Origin: Serripes groenlandicus
Taxonomy: Eukaryota > Mollusca > Bivalvia > Cardiida > Cardiidae
Direction: 5' to 3'
Assembly: GCA_031761405.1 (NCBI GenBank)
Contig: JASEVX010000007.1
Coordinates: 54,818,616-54,882,615 of the forward strand
Length of the DNA stretch: 64,000 nt
This document shows positions 35,160 to 46,866 of the stretch, piece after piece (the first letter of the stretch is position 1; each line of letters begins with the position of its first letter). The translations under genes and the position numbers were made by a program. The notes beneath the pieces were generated by a model. It was not told where the DNA came from. It ran no database searches and worked only from the letters and a program-made list of their open reading frames with translations.

Positions 35160-35940
35160 AGGTATAATCCGGCGTCCGGCCGGCTGTCTGCTGTCTGCTG
35201 TCCTGCCGTCCGTCATGGATTGCATATATTGGTCAACACGTTGTTACTGTATGGCAGATTTTTTTGAAAGTGGTCACACTTATACCGTGTGATCAGGAGA
35301 ACGGCAAAGTACTAGGTACATAACTCTGGTCTGTTTATTTTAGTTATCTCCATTTTTCCTTATTTAGTTGTCTCAATTAATTTCCATTGTATCCATTTCA
35401 AACTTGGTTTGTAGGTAACTTATGACCTACATATTTGCAGTGCACCATTACCATAACTTTTGCATGCTGCGTTTGGAGTGTGTATATTTTTGTCTTTCCA
35501 TGTTCTCACTTATTATATGACTTTCGCATGCAACACATGCGTTCCGTGAAATGCCCTTGTTCGTTAGTGAGTGCTTCCCCAAGCTGTGTTCTTTGTCCCG
35601 AGCGACTGACTGTCTGTCCGTCTTTGTGTTCATCCATCCGTCCGTCTGTCCGTTACGGTTTGCATTAATGGGTCAAAACTTTCTTTATGTTTTGCGGATC
35701 CATTTCAAAGTCGTCACACGTATACATTGGGATTAGGAGATCGATACAATATTTTGAACACAAATCTAATCTGTTCTTTTAAGTGTAAACTAATTTTTCA
35801 TTTCTTCGGTTATTGTCTCAATAGATATCCAATGTATCAATTTAAGACATGGTGTATAGGGAACTCAGAGCTAGAAGATATGCAGTGCAAAAAGAAACAT
35901 AACTCTAGCATGCTTTCGATTGTCTTTCATTTATCAGTAT
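35160..35940. repeat. ~435-bp dispersed repeat in two tandem diverged copies
   Basis: Two parallel blocks (about 35205-35520 and 35640-35930) share, in order: CCGTC..GGTTTGCAT, GGTCA, GTCACAC.TATAC, a GATCAGGAGA-like motif, TCTGTT, TTGTCTCAAT and TGCAGTGCA. Each starts after a CCGTC-rich stretch. Confidence 0.7.
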
Positions 35941-36940
35941 GATTACAATATACGTTGTGGATCTTTAGTGATTTCTGAACTGGAAATATTTTTTGTTTGG
36001 TTTGTTTTAAAGGTCATTGTTTATTGTTTCAACAACGTTTGTCCATATTATCTATGCCATATATTTTCAACTTACATATGCCCCTATACCATCAGCGCTT
36101 TCAGCGCTTTGATTGCTATCATACTTCTGCTAAACTGGAAGGAGAATAGACTTCCCCCTCTCCTTTCAAAGCTTGTGTCACCCTTAACTTATAACTAGAG
36201 GCAATAAAACTAAATATATATGTTAATATTTAAGTACCTATGTTTTTTTTTTTTATCTAATGGATCTAGTTAGAGGATATAAAACTTCAGCTTATAGTTG
36301 CAGTGAATGTTAAGCAAACCGTAAACCAAATGGTTTCAGGACTAAACTTGTCATTTACATGCTGAATATCAAATAGATCGTAACATATAAAATGTTTAAT
36401 CCCTACGTCAATATTGACCCTTTCTGCTCTTGGTAACCTTTTTATAAAGGCTATGGTAGCCATATAGGCACATTTTGGCCTTCTTGTATAAAATAAAGGG
36501 ACATTTGGCTTTCATGTTCGAAATATTTACATCCTGTCTGCTTGCACAGGTTATTTAAATGTACTGAACTGCATCTGCTTCCTTAAAATCATGCTTCAAA
36601 AGCATGCGCGACGTCTTTGATGCTTTGCATCAAGATTCTTCTTGTAATTAACTTACACGTGATAATTATTTTGCAACAGCATGTACAATGTTATATGCAA
36701 ATACAGATATTGAATCGAATTGAATTGATATCTGAAACAGGGCATTCGCACTCAAACCTAACTCGAAAAGAGCAATTTCTCATTTTTCTATGACATTTTC
36801 AACTATATTTAAAGTTTTCTCTTTCTTTTTCAAACTGTTACAACATTTTTCCTCTCTGATGTTATCTAATCAGATGACTCTTACAATGTCGAATTATGAG
36901 TACCATGTTTCAAATGGTTTATAATATTAAGTAACACAGT

Positions 36941-37147
36941 TTAACCCTTTCCCTCATACGACAATTCTGCAGCAGACGACATCGAACGTATTTTGTCAAA
37001 ATATAGAAAATCTCTGGAATTGAATGGATAACCTATGACTAAAAGTGGAAAACATTGTGGCAAAAGGAGAAAGTGCAAGTTTTGTGTTTTCAAATAGCCG
37101 TCTGCTGCATAGGCGTCAGAAAGCGTCTATATGAGGGAAAGGGTTAA
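36941..37147. mobile_element. piggyBac-type MITE (family A), internal deletion
   Basis: Both TTAA-flanked ends are present; part of the central palindrome is deleted (GTGCAAGTTTTGTGTTTTCA). Confidence 0.85.
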
Positions 37148-37689
37148 AGCTTTTGATAAAAGGGTTCTAGGCTGTAGTATCATCAAAAGTTGTCTGCATC
37201 AATAACACAGGATAAGGACACCCTTATGTACGTCACTACAGTTCGGTCAATCGTTTATCGAAACCCTTCCTTTATACTGATTCGGGCACTTTAATATTTT
37301 GTTTATATCAAAATAAAACAATAAGAATAGCTAAACAAGGATCTCAACCCTGTTGCCTCAAGTAGTGATAACATCGTGTTAGTAATGCTTGATCAGAAAC
37401 CAACGATGTGGTAAACTGGTTTCACCTGGCACTTATCAAAATTTCATTATCATGCAAGTATGTTGTATACACAATGAGCGTATATGCTTGTGTTGTATAT
37501 AACTAACCTTTGTTCTGTTCTGGAATTTTTGTAAATATTGTAACAAGTAAATCTAACAAGTCCTACATAAATGTACTCTAGTGTGTTCGCTACTATTCGA
37601 CAGTATAATCGGTATTTAAATGTTATCTAAACCAAAGGGAGTTGTCATTTTAGGTGTTTTCCTGGTGCATTCCGATTTTTGTCCTTTTT

Positions 37690-37897
37690 CTTGTGTGTGA
37701 AAATTACGCCGTTTTCAACATGATTTCAGTAATGTCACGGGAACAATTCACTTATCATGATCCCTGCGTCAACAAATCAGTTATAGGCTAGGAAATGTGA
37801 CTTGCCTTAGGGCACTCCGCAATGACCGCCGTAACTGGGGATCGAACACGGCAAGCCCGGTTCCACATCCCCGACGCGACTACTCGGCCTCGGCAGA
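37690..37897 (-). mobile_element. SINE type 2 variant
   Basis: On the minus strand the head reads GCCGAGGCCGAGTAGTCGCG, with B box GTGTTCGATCCCCAGTTACG. The body ends near TGTCACGGGAACAATTCACT on the plus strand. Confidence 0.6.
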
Positions 37898-38200
37898 TTA
37901 ATTTTATGCTATGTAAATACACGTCCGTGCAAATTCTAGTATGTTTTAAACTAACATTTGGTCTTTCCGTAATTTTTTGTCAGAAAACCCTAATTTATTC
38001 AATCATTAGATTAATCGGTTCTATTAGAACGATACTTACAATAACAAGCCTTTTTAAAGGGGAAAAAAAGAAGATATTCTTTATCCAAGTGTCGAACCCG
38101 TTAGAGTAATCTTAGCAGGTACGTGCAGTTACACCCAGAGCTCGAATTGTGAGAAGACCCATTTTACTCCTCTTTATCTAGTCCTCTATACAATGATATA

Positions 38201-38437
38201 TTAACCCTTTTTCTCATATAGACGCTTTCTGACGTCCCTGCAGCAGACGGCTTTTTTAAAATATAGTGACAAAAGAAGAAATTGCTCAAAACGAGCAATT
38301 TCTCCTTTTGCCACAATGTTTTCCACTTTTAGTCATAGGTTATCCATTTAATTATAGAGATTTTCCATTTTTTGACACAAATATGTTCACAGTCGTCTGT
38401 TGTAGCTTTAATTTTGTTCTATGTAGGAAAGCGTTAT
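38201..38437. mobile_element. piggyBac-type MITE (family A), right end degraded
   Basis: The left end TTAACCCTTTTTCTCATATA is clear; the right end has decayed to ATGTAGGAAAGCGTTA. Confidence 0.8.
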
Positions 38438-38589
38438 AGAGGTCGGTACATGACCGAGCTTTATTAGTTAGTTACGCCAAACACCTGTTTTGCCTATCCT
38501 ACCATCATCGATGCTGATCGTTTTCTATAGTTGGAAATTTTATTCTAAATTCAGTCTAAATTCATACCATTAAATGGTGAAAAAAAAAA

Positions 38590-38795
38590 TTAACCGTTTC
38601 ACACATACAACAAATATACAGCAGACGACTTTTAAAGCATCTTGGCAAACACATAACAAATTTCTTGTGAAATGAAAGGGTAAATACTAAATAAAGTTGA
38701 AAAGATTGTGGCAAATGGAGGAATTGCTCACAATGTTTTTAAACGCCGTCTTTTGAAGAGGCGTCAGAAAGCGACTGTATGTGGGAAAAGGTTAA
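38590..38795. mobile_element. piggyBac-type MITE (family A), diverged
   Basis: TTAACCGTTTCACACATACA to GTATGTGGGAAAAGGTTAA, with a shortened middle. Confidence 0.75.
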
Positions 38796-39059
38796 ATAAA
38801 AGTGTATGAACATGCTGATGAAGTCCCAACCGCACGATAACGCTGAAACGTTACAACCTACACTGTTTGTAAATGACATTTCAGCTATGTTCCATAAGAC
38901 ACGAAGGCTACAACTGGTGTTCCAAAATAAGACTCTGTAATTCCGCATTAATAGGCAAAGTCTCATACTTTTGGGACGTATGGACTCCCCCAGATTTGGC
39001 TTCCTTTGAGATATCCTTTGCGTAAGATGCGATGGGGTCTATTTAAATCCCAAAATGTA

Positions 39060-39278
39060 TTAAACCTTTCCCTCATACGACAATTCTACAGCAGACGACT
39101 TTGTCAAAAATTAGAAAATCTACATAATTGAATGGATAACCTATGACAAAAAGTGGAAAACATTGTGGCAAAAGGAGAAATTGCACGTTTTGTGCAATTT
39201 CTTCTTTTGTCACTATGTTTTCAAAAAGCCGTCTGCTGCAGAGGCGGCAGAAAGCGTCTATATGAGGGAAAGGGTTAA
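39060..39278. mobile_element. piggyBac-type MITE (family A)
   Basis: The left end has a small deletion (TTAAACCTTTCCCTCATACG); the right end ATATGAGGGAAAGGGTTAA is intact. Confidence 0.85.
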
Positions 39279-39513
39279 GGTAGGTAGATATAACATATAA
39301 GGTAAATTAAAGACTCCGGTTAAACGGTTGGTAGTATCTAGTGTGTGACGATACAACAATTCCCCCAAATCGCCAGAGGTGACTTACAAGTTTTTTTGTG
39401 ATATTTTCATAAAAACAGATTATTCGAGTGGCTGAATACGAATTATACCATGGTTTAGATACACTATTGACATGTTCATCGGCCTAAAGTAACGCGTAGT
39501 GTGGTGTGGGTTT

Positions 39514-40628
39514 TTAGCTCCACTGGCTGAAAGCTAGTCGAGCTTATGTCATGGTAAATTGTCCGTCGTGCGTGCGTCTGTGCGTCTGTGCGTCTGTGTC
39601 TGTGCGTCTGTACGTCTGTGCGTGCGTTAACTTTTTCCTTTAAACCACTTCGCCAATTTGGTTGAAACTTCATAGGAGGCATCCTCTCAATGTCCTCTCT
39701 TAAATTCCTTAATTTTTGTTTATCCATCCATAATTCTGGTTTCCATGGCAACTAAAAGAAAAAAATAGTGAAAACTTAAAAAATCTTCTTCTCCGAAAGT
39801 GTCAGGCCGATTTTCAAATAATGTTCCTTGGGTGACCCTTTATTAGATTCCTTCAAGAAATGTTGATTTGGCGAAAAACATGGCCGCCAGGGGGCGGGGC
39901 TATTTTGCCTTATATAGCTAAAGTGAAAACTTAAAAAATCTTCTTCTCCAAAAGTGTTCAGCAGATTTTCAAATAATTTTATAGAAATGTTCCATGGGTG
40001 ACCCTCTATCAGATTCCTTAAAGCCATGTTGATTGGTAAAAAAAACATGGCCGTCACAGGGCGGGGCTATTTTGCCTTTATGGCTAAAGAGAAAACTTAA
40101 AAAATCTTCTCCTCCAAAAGTGTCAGGCCGATTTTCAAATAATTGTGTAGAAATGTTCCTTGAGTGACCCTTTATTAGATTCCTTCAAGAAATGTTGATT
40201 GGTTGAAAAACATAGCCACCAGGGGGCGGGGCTATTTTGCCTTATATGACCATAGTGAAAACTTAAAAAATCTCCTCCTCCGAAAGTGTTTGGCTGATAT
40301 TCAAATAATTTTGTAGAAATGTTCCTAGGCTTACTCTCTATCAGATTCCTTCAAGACATTTTGATTGGTTGAAAAATATGGCAGCCAGGGAGTGGGGCTA
40401 TTTTGCCTTATATGGCTAGTGAAAACTTAAAATATCCTCTCCTCCGAAAGTGTCAGGCCGATTTTCAAATAATTTTGCAGAAACATTCCTTGGGTGACAC
40501 TCTAAAAGATACCTTTAAGCCATGGTGTTTGGTGACAAAAATAGCCACCAGGGGGCAGGGCTGTTTGGATATTTTATTTTTGCCTTATGGCTGTGGAGCG
40601 GTACTGGCCCTCTTGGGCCTCTTGTTTA
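39514..40628 (-). repeat. 166-bp-period repeat element, reverse copy
   Basis: On the plus strand it starts TAGCTCCACTGGCTGAAAGC, then repeats of a ~166-bp unit (core GGGGCGGGGCTATTTTGCCT, GTGAAAACTTAAAAAATCTT), and ends GGGCCTCTTGTTT. The whole is the reverse complement of the copies at 57966 and 61930. Confidence 0.9.
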
Positions 40629-41109
40629 AATCCTATTCCGGATACAAATGACCTTTGATAAAAACTGCAGACTTTCACTTACTTTCAAACGTAACGGGAA
40701 AAGGAGAATTTATTCGCTTTTATTAACTTTATGTGTATTATTTGTTTCGGCTTTCGTGTACATGACCTATGTGTTATGTCTGATCAAGACCTTCAACCAT
40801 TCAAGTTATATTTATTTGATTAAAACATTGGGACCAGGCCGCATCAGAAAAGGGGAAATATGATTAAAATCATTCCTTTGAAAATGCTTGTCTGAATGAA
40901 AGATACTTTAGCAGATATGTACCGTCAGTGATCCTCCTGTACATACTTTGTTCCTTCCATATTAATTGATTGAAAAGCAACAGAAATAGGGAAATATGCC
41001 ATCATTTCTCTTCTCTGAATCTGCTATTCTGAATCTAAAATACTTAGACAGATATTTGCGTTTGTGACCCTCTACCAACATTGTTAAAGTAGGCCTATTG
41101 CGATACCCT

Positions 41110-41388
41110 TGGCGTCGTCACCGTCATCGTCTGCGTCGTCGTCGTCATCGTCTGCGTCGTCGTCGTCATCGTCTGCGTCGTCGTCGTCATCGTCTGCGTC
41201 GTCGTCGTCATCGTCTGCGGCGTCGTCGTCGTCGTCACCGTCTGCGTCGTCGCCGTCATCGTCTGCGTCGTCGTCGTCATCGCCTGCGTCGTCGTCGTCG
41301 TCGTCATCGTCTGCGTCGTCGTCGTCACCGTCTGCGTCGTCGTCGTCACCGTCTGCGTCGTCGTCGTCTGCATCGTCGTCACAAAACT
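41110..41388. repeat. 18-bp minisatellite of (GTC/GAC) triplets
   Basis: Repeats of GTCATCGTCTGCGTCGTC with small length changes. The minus strand would read a run of Asp with Ala and Gly, the plus strand Ser or Arg runs; no start context, splice sites or conserved neighbours support coding. Confidence 0.9.
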
Positions 41389-41399
41389 TTACCTCAAAA

Positions 41400-42699
41400 C
41401 TCAAAACAGTTCAATATGTTCAAATGAAACTTGGAACACATGTTCCTACGAACAATACGAATGTCTATACAAAGTCACATAACTCTGGCTTACATAATTA
41501 TTCAGTAATGCAGCATTTTCAATTAAGAAAAAACGGACGAGCGTTGGCGTTCGCTCCGTGGCGCTCATGTTTAAATACTAACCAAGATACAGATGATGCT
41601 ACTGCAGCATGTCCACTTTAAACTGTGTAATATGTTTCAACCATTGATATACCATTTGGAACATATTACTGAAGCGTTTTCCTAATATGATATATTCTAA
41701 AAGTCATCTGCTTAGAACTCACTACAGGGAAACTTTGTTACGATTGGACAAGTTTAAGTTTATTTTTAATATTAAGTTGTAAACGTTATTGGCAAAGGAG
41801 ACAATTCTATATTTAGTATACGTAATGTGTGTTACTTGTGTCAGCTTTCCTGTGTGTAACATAACTGGCCTTTGTGTTATGTGAGGTCTGATCGTGACCG
41901 TTACTGTCATCATGTATATGAACAGTGATCAAGGTAACCATGCAAAACCTTAGCGAATTAAATAGAAGTGCAGCTAAATATATGTCTGTAAGTCCATTTA
42001 TCTGATCAAAAACTTGATACCATCTGTGAGAAATGGGCAGCGCGAACTCCTCATATGTGGGACGAATTCGCTTGTGGAAATAATTGTGTTCTTGGCTTAC
42101 CCCAGTCATCACATTGCATTTGATGACACCGTTCACCGTTCACAACTCTGTATGAATAATTCCTTTCAAAGCTTTCGTTGACGTCTAAACTATATTTAGG
42201 TATTCCGTACATGCGACAAAAACGACAGGAGAAAATGAAAGAGAAAGTAGTAAAATCGTTTTATTAAGTTCACGTAGTTATGGTTCGAGAAAACGTATAT
42301 AAAAAGTGGATGTATTAAATACTCTTTCAAAAATCATAGGATAGACCGGGGCATAATGTTTGACGAGGCAAATAATTACATTTTAATTGTTAAACATATG
42401 ACGTGTCATCAACAACGTATTCTAATTGGTTTTTATAGTCGCTATTTTATCTAAATGGTCGCAGATAGTTCAAGCCAACCAATAACACAATTGACGTCAA
42501 CAATTTTTCGAGTACGTAAGTATTTACTTTATATTTCGGAGATGTCGATTTGTTTTTTATTCAATACCTTAGCGGTGGTATACCCTAGTAAGCAAGTTAA
42601 TGCCTTTACTTGGCATGCCATCACATAATGTAATTTCAATCGATGTCCTACGGATATTTCCACAGAAAGCTTTATGTCATCCTGTGGGGTTTGGGCAAT
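41400..42699. other. Intergenic between minisatellite and pogo remnant
   Basis: No coding potential recognised. Confidence 0.4.
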
Positions 42700-43565
42700 T
42701 TGTTTTGACTAGTTTTAACAGAACAAATGTTAGTAACCTTTTCAATGACCTTTAAACTGTTACGGACAGGGAAATGCTTCAAGCTTGTGATATATGGAAT
42801 TTGGACAAGACAGGAATAACTACCGTTCAAAAGTCTCGAACTGTAGTAGCGATGAAGGGCGTCAAACAAATTGGACGAATTATTTCCGCCGAACGTGGGG
42901 AGCTTATAACAATGTGTGAAGCAGTAAATGCAAGCGGCAATAATGATCCGTCCATGCTGATCTGCCCTGGCGTTACATAGCGTGATCACTTCATTCGAGA
43001 TGGGCCAGTCGGTTGCATTGGCACTACTCCTCACGAATGATTATTTCCTGAAGTTCATGGAACTTTTTGTGAAGCATACACATACATCTAAAGGAAAGAA
43101 AGCTTTACTTCTTCTCGACCCCATCTTCACATTGACATATTAAACTATGCACGAGAAAATGAGTTACCATGCTATCAATCTCACCACACTGCTCACATAT
43201 GTTACAGCCCCTAGATCGGACTGTGTTCGGGCATTTCAAAAGGCAACTAGCATGGTTCCAAGATGCCTGGATGCGTAATAACCTTTACAAGACCATGACC
43301 ATCTTCGACTTGTCAGGGCCTATCAAAGAATGTTGGCCAAAAGCGTCTACCCCCTTTGTAGTGCATGGGTTTAATGTGTATGGTGTCCATCCCTTCAACA
43401 GGGATGTATTCAACGAAGATGGGTTTGCACCGAGTAGCGTTACCGATCGAGCTCATCCAAACTCAACTAACACACCAACTGAAATAGCTTCATCAACCAT
43501 GATTGAGACCGCGATGAACAGGTTCTTGCCGACTTTCCGGCTTATGGAAACCAGGGAATGTTAAT
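42700..43565 (+). pseudogene. Dead pogo/Tigger-type DDE transposase
   Basis: The frame at 42774-42979 reads IWNLDKTGITTVQKSRTVVA and QIGRIISAERGELITMCEAV, the start of the DDE domain of CENP-B/pogo-like transposases (the first catalytic Asp is in NLD). A second part at 43080-43180 is frameshifted (LLLLD, then PIF where DNH is expected). The third part at 43169-43564 has PHCSHMLQPLDRTVFGHFKR, then FNVYGVHPFNRDVF and GFAPSSVTD. At least three frame breaks separate them. The DNA-binding N-terminus and terminal repeats were not identified. Domesticated relatives exist elsewhere, but this copy is broken. Confidence 0.85.
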
Positions 43566-44616
43566 GGTATTGAGGTAACAACCAAAGGATGGGATACTGT
43601 TGACGCATATGCACGTGGCCTATACCGACTGTTAATATACTTTCCAGGAGATGGTCACTGCTGATGGCATTCCGTGCACTGAGGCTTGACTGAAGAAAAC
43701 ATTGAAGATATTGCACATGATCAAATGTGCTTCAAACTGAGAAATAAAATCATTGTTAATAAAGGCTAATACTCTGACTTTGCTGGGTATCGTAACATTG
43801 TACCCGATATTGAAAGCTGCATTACCAAGAAGGAATTCAACAACCATACTGTTTATCTAGTTCTGACAATATTTTGTAATAGTTCGGGTGCGTCCGAATG
43901 TGTATACACGTGTATACAGAATGACGTACAGACACACATGCGTCTGGAAGAGTAGGAATTGTTTTCGAAGTGAGATCCATTTAGCTAAGAAAGGTCAAGA
44001 TGGAAATGCCCATAACAAGTGCCTGATGAAGAAATGCCACGGATCACACCTGAACATATTTGGCCACACCCTAAAGCACCTCTTAGAAAAGGCAAATAAG
44101 GACGTAGAACTGCTATTTTAACTGATACCCCCGAAAAGAAAGAGATTGTCGATGGATTTCAGGTGCGAACAGAAAAAGAACAAGGAACGAACAACTTAAG
44201 GAACAGACAAAAGAAAACAGAAGACAAAATCCTCAAATAGAACCTCCGTGTCTAACAAAGGGAGAGTTTCAAACCCTGATTCATCAGACGATAGTCACAA
44301 AGACCTTCCTTTTACAATATTTGAAAATCTGCATGGTTCCCGCACATGATTATACGTTGTTATCAAATAATCTGCCATTCATGTCTATTTATAGCGATAA
44401 CTGTATCTGTGTGTGTGTGTGTGTGTGTGTGTATACGAATGTTGGGACGTAATTTATGTAACGTGTAAATCAGTGGCGACTTTATTATCGTTTAATTTTT
44501 TCCTGTAACTGATTTGTTAAAAGGAAGAAATTTAGAAGCAGTTCTGATTGCTCACACTGCTGATGCGCTGTTTTCCTTATGTGAGTTATCATTAGCTTTT
44601 ATTTCATGATTCTTAC
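43566..44616. other. Flank of the pogo remnant
   Basis: Stop-rich sequence that may include the transposon's 3' coding end (the plus-strand frames at 43888-44200 are Lys-rich and broken) and the (GT)n microsatellite. Confidence 0.4.
44409..44433. repeat. (GT)n microsatellite
   Basis: About twelve GT units. Confidence 0.9.
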
Positions 44617-44939
44617 TTAAACGTACTGAACACCAGTTGGAGATCAACATTTTCAAATGTTGAAACTTCTGCAAATGTTGCTAATAGTGTCAACATAGTC
44701 AGTAATAAATAGTTCAACAGTATTTTGACAGTAAATGTGGAAAAAACAGTCAATAGAAAGTCATGAAAATGTACAAAATGTGCATAAACGATCAATATGT
44801 AGATGTTTATTGTACTGGAAAGTGAAATAATTGATCTTACTTTCTACCAGAATTATGATTATAATATTTCAAGACAACTTTTACATAATTTAAAGCTTTG
44901 ACTTGTACTATCTATAATCTGGAGTTCAGCACCTTTAAG
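44617..44939. mobile_element. MITE family E, diverged left end
   Basis: The right end CTGGAGTTCAGCACCTTTAA is intact, the left end has decayed (ACGTACTGAACACCAGTTGG). The inner sequence matches the 54292 copy (TACTGGAAAGTGAAAT, ATATTTCAAGACA). Confidence 0.85.
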
Positions 44940-45288
44940 TATAAATGCCTTACGAAGGTATCAACATATACATGCTACTACAAATCACGCGGGGGTCCCT
45001 TTCGGAGGTCCTTAACCAGTTATCGCGAGACCTGTACACAAGGGGTGTCCTTACATATCGTAAAACTTAAGAAGTGTGCTACAGGAACATTTGCAACCAG
45101 TGAAGATCCAGACCAGTCTGTCCTTTCTGGTAATAGACTGCACTATTCGCAATTAATTCAAATAAGCACTTATGGATTTGTTTGACTCACTGGAATTGTT
45201 TTGATCACGTAGTATGAATGTGCAAAATAGTCGTTTTCTACATATGTTAAATAATGTAAGCTGATTTTCATGGAACACTATACAATTA

Positions 45289-45424
45289 TGGACTTTTCAG
45301 CTGTTATACATGATGTGATATGCACCAAAAAATTCATTATTGACCGAGGCGATAGCCGAGGTCAATAATGATTTTTTTGGTGCATATCAACATCATGTAT
45401 AACAGCTGAAAAGTCCATAACTGT
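45289..45424. mobile_element. Long hairpin (foldback) element
   Basis: Two arms of about 60 bp (TATGGACTTTTCAGCTGTTA ... GCACCAAAAAATTCATTATT and its near-perfect reverse complement) flank a short loop GAGGCGATAGCCGAG. Only a few mismatches separate the arms. Confidence 0.9.
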
Positions 45425-45897
45425 TTTATTATATAACCCTTAATTTATCATATTGTTTTGATATTAATCAACTGAAAAGAAAACAGAGGACCACTCAAGG
45501 AACATTTCTGTTGTATGTTGTATAAATTTCTGTCTCATGATAACAGTACGTTTTTGACATGTAACAGTCTAAAACGCGCGTCTAAAATGTTGGTAATGCA
45601 CGTGCATGACGTCATTTAAAAAAAATTACGTCACCGGAATGACCACTCGGAAGTTTCCGTGGTCATTCGGAACGCACCTCGGAAAATTCCGTAGCGTACG
45701 GATAAAGGCGAAGGATATTAATAGGCGGCTCGTGGGATTCCCCGGTCTTCCCCTGTTACTATTTATAAAACGGGTCAATATCAGAATAAAACGGGTCAAT
45801 ATCAGAAAAAAACGGTCAATATCGCTAGATATTTTTTCTAAAAAATTACTTTTTAGCCAATGAAAAGGCGTCTATTTATAGGTTATATAATAAAACT
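45423..45897. mobile_element. Possible DNA element with 16-bp inverted ends
   Basis: GTTTTATTATATAACC at 45423-45438 and GGTTATATAATAAAAC at 45882-45897 are exact inverted repeats. Inside are a GC-richer stretch (45570-45770) and three short repeats of AACGGGTCAATATCAGAA near 45769-45820. Confidence 0.45.
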
Positions 45898-46588
45898 CTA
45901 TGTTTACCTTTAATAGATATGTCACGACGTTTCTTGGCTAAGTTACCAGAACTACTGGTCAATTTACCCTAACGACAGCGAGTCAGTCGTTATGCTAACC
46001 CCACAATCCTGATCGCCAAGGAGGAAATGCCATTATTACAATTTAAAAGTCTATTAAAGTATGTACATACTTAGCAATGATATGCAAGAGTATTGAAAGC
46101 TACGTTAAACACTGTACAAACAAACACACGGAGTATATTAAATAATTTCCCAGTATGTACAGTTTGTTTTTTAAATAACTGCTTAGTATGGGGAAAATAT
46201 TTTGAATAGTAACTGAGTATGTTCAAAATATCTAAATAGTTATTACTGAGTTTGCACAAAATATTTAGAATAATTGCTGAGTGTGTACATAAAATCAAAT
46301 ACTTGCTGTGTATGTAAAGAATATTTTAAATGATTGCCGAGTATGCAAGTTATATTAAATATTTGCATGTGAATATTCCTGATGATAATATTGGTAGAAC
46401 AAATAACAAACATGTGTCAATGATAAATCTGTTTAATATCGTTGCTGCATTTCAGTGGTATATAGAAAATAAACAGTGTAATACACCAATAAACTCACTG
46501 TTATATGTATCATCTACTATGTAGCTACTCAAGAAATCAAACTAACATCAATAAACAAAGTCGTTTTTCCCAATTAGCTTAAACAGGG

Positions 46589-46866
46589 CTATTCTCCCAA
46601 CATAAAACGCCTCAATTTAAACATTTCCTCGCCATATTGCTCCGTATTGTCGCCAAATATGAAGCTTTTACTTGTGTCTGTGCTATATTTCGATGCTGGC
46701 GGATTTCTTCCAAACACTTCCGCAACTTCTCGAATTAAAGCTGGATAATTTCCACAACATAAACCGACATATTGGATCCCAGCTTGTTTAGCGTCCTCCG
46801 CAAACTTTCGGACATCAGCTCGGCTACAGCGAACACAATCTAAGTCATCAGGATACACCGTCTTTC
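46589..46866 (-). CDS. BHMT-like terminal exon with Cys-Cys zinc pair
   Basis: The exon follows CTGTTTTAG, begins KTVYPDDLDCVRCSRADVRK, contains YVGLCCGNYP and ends KLRRFMLGE with TAG at 46589. It is uninterrupted. Its entry phase (one base needed from the previous exon) does not match the end of the exon at 50819. Confidence 0.85.

Noticed and set aside
41084..41621. Poly-Asp, poly-Ser or poly-Arg open frames
   Set aside because: All are readings of one 18-bp minisatellite, open on both strands, without splice sites or flanking conserved sequence.
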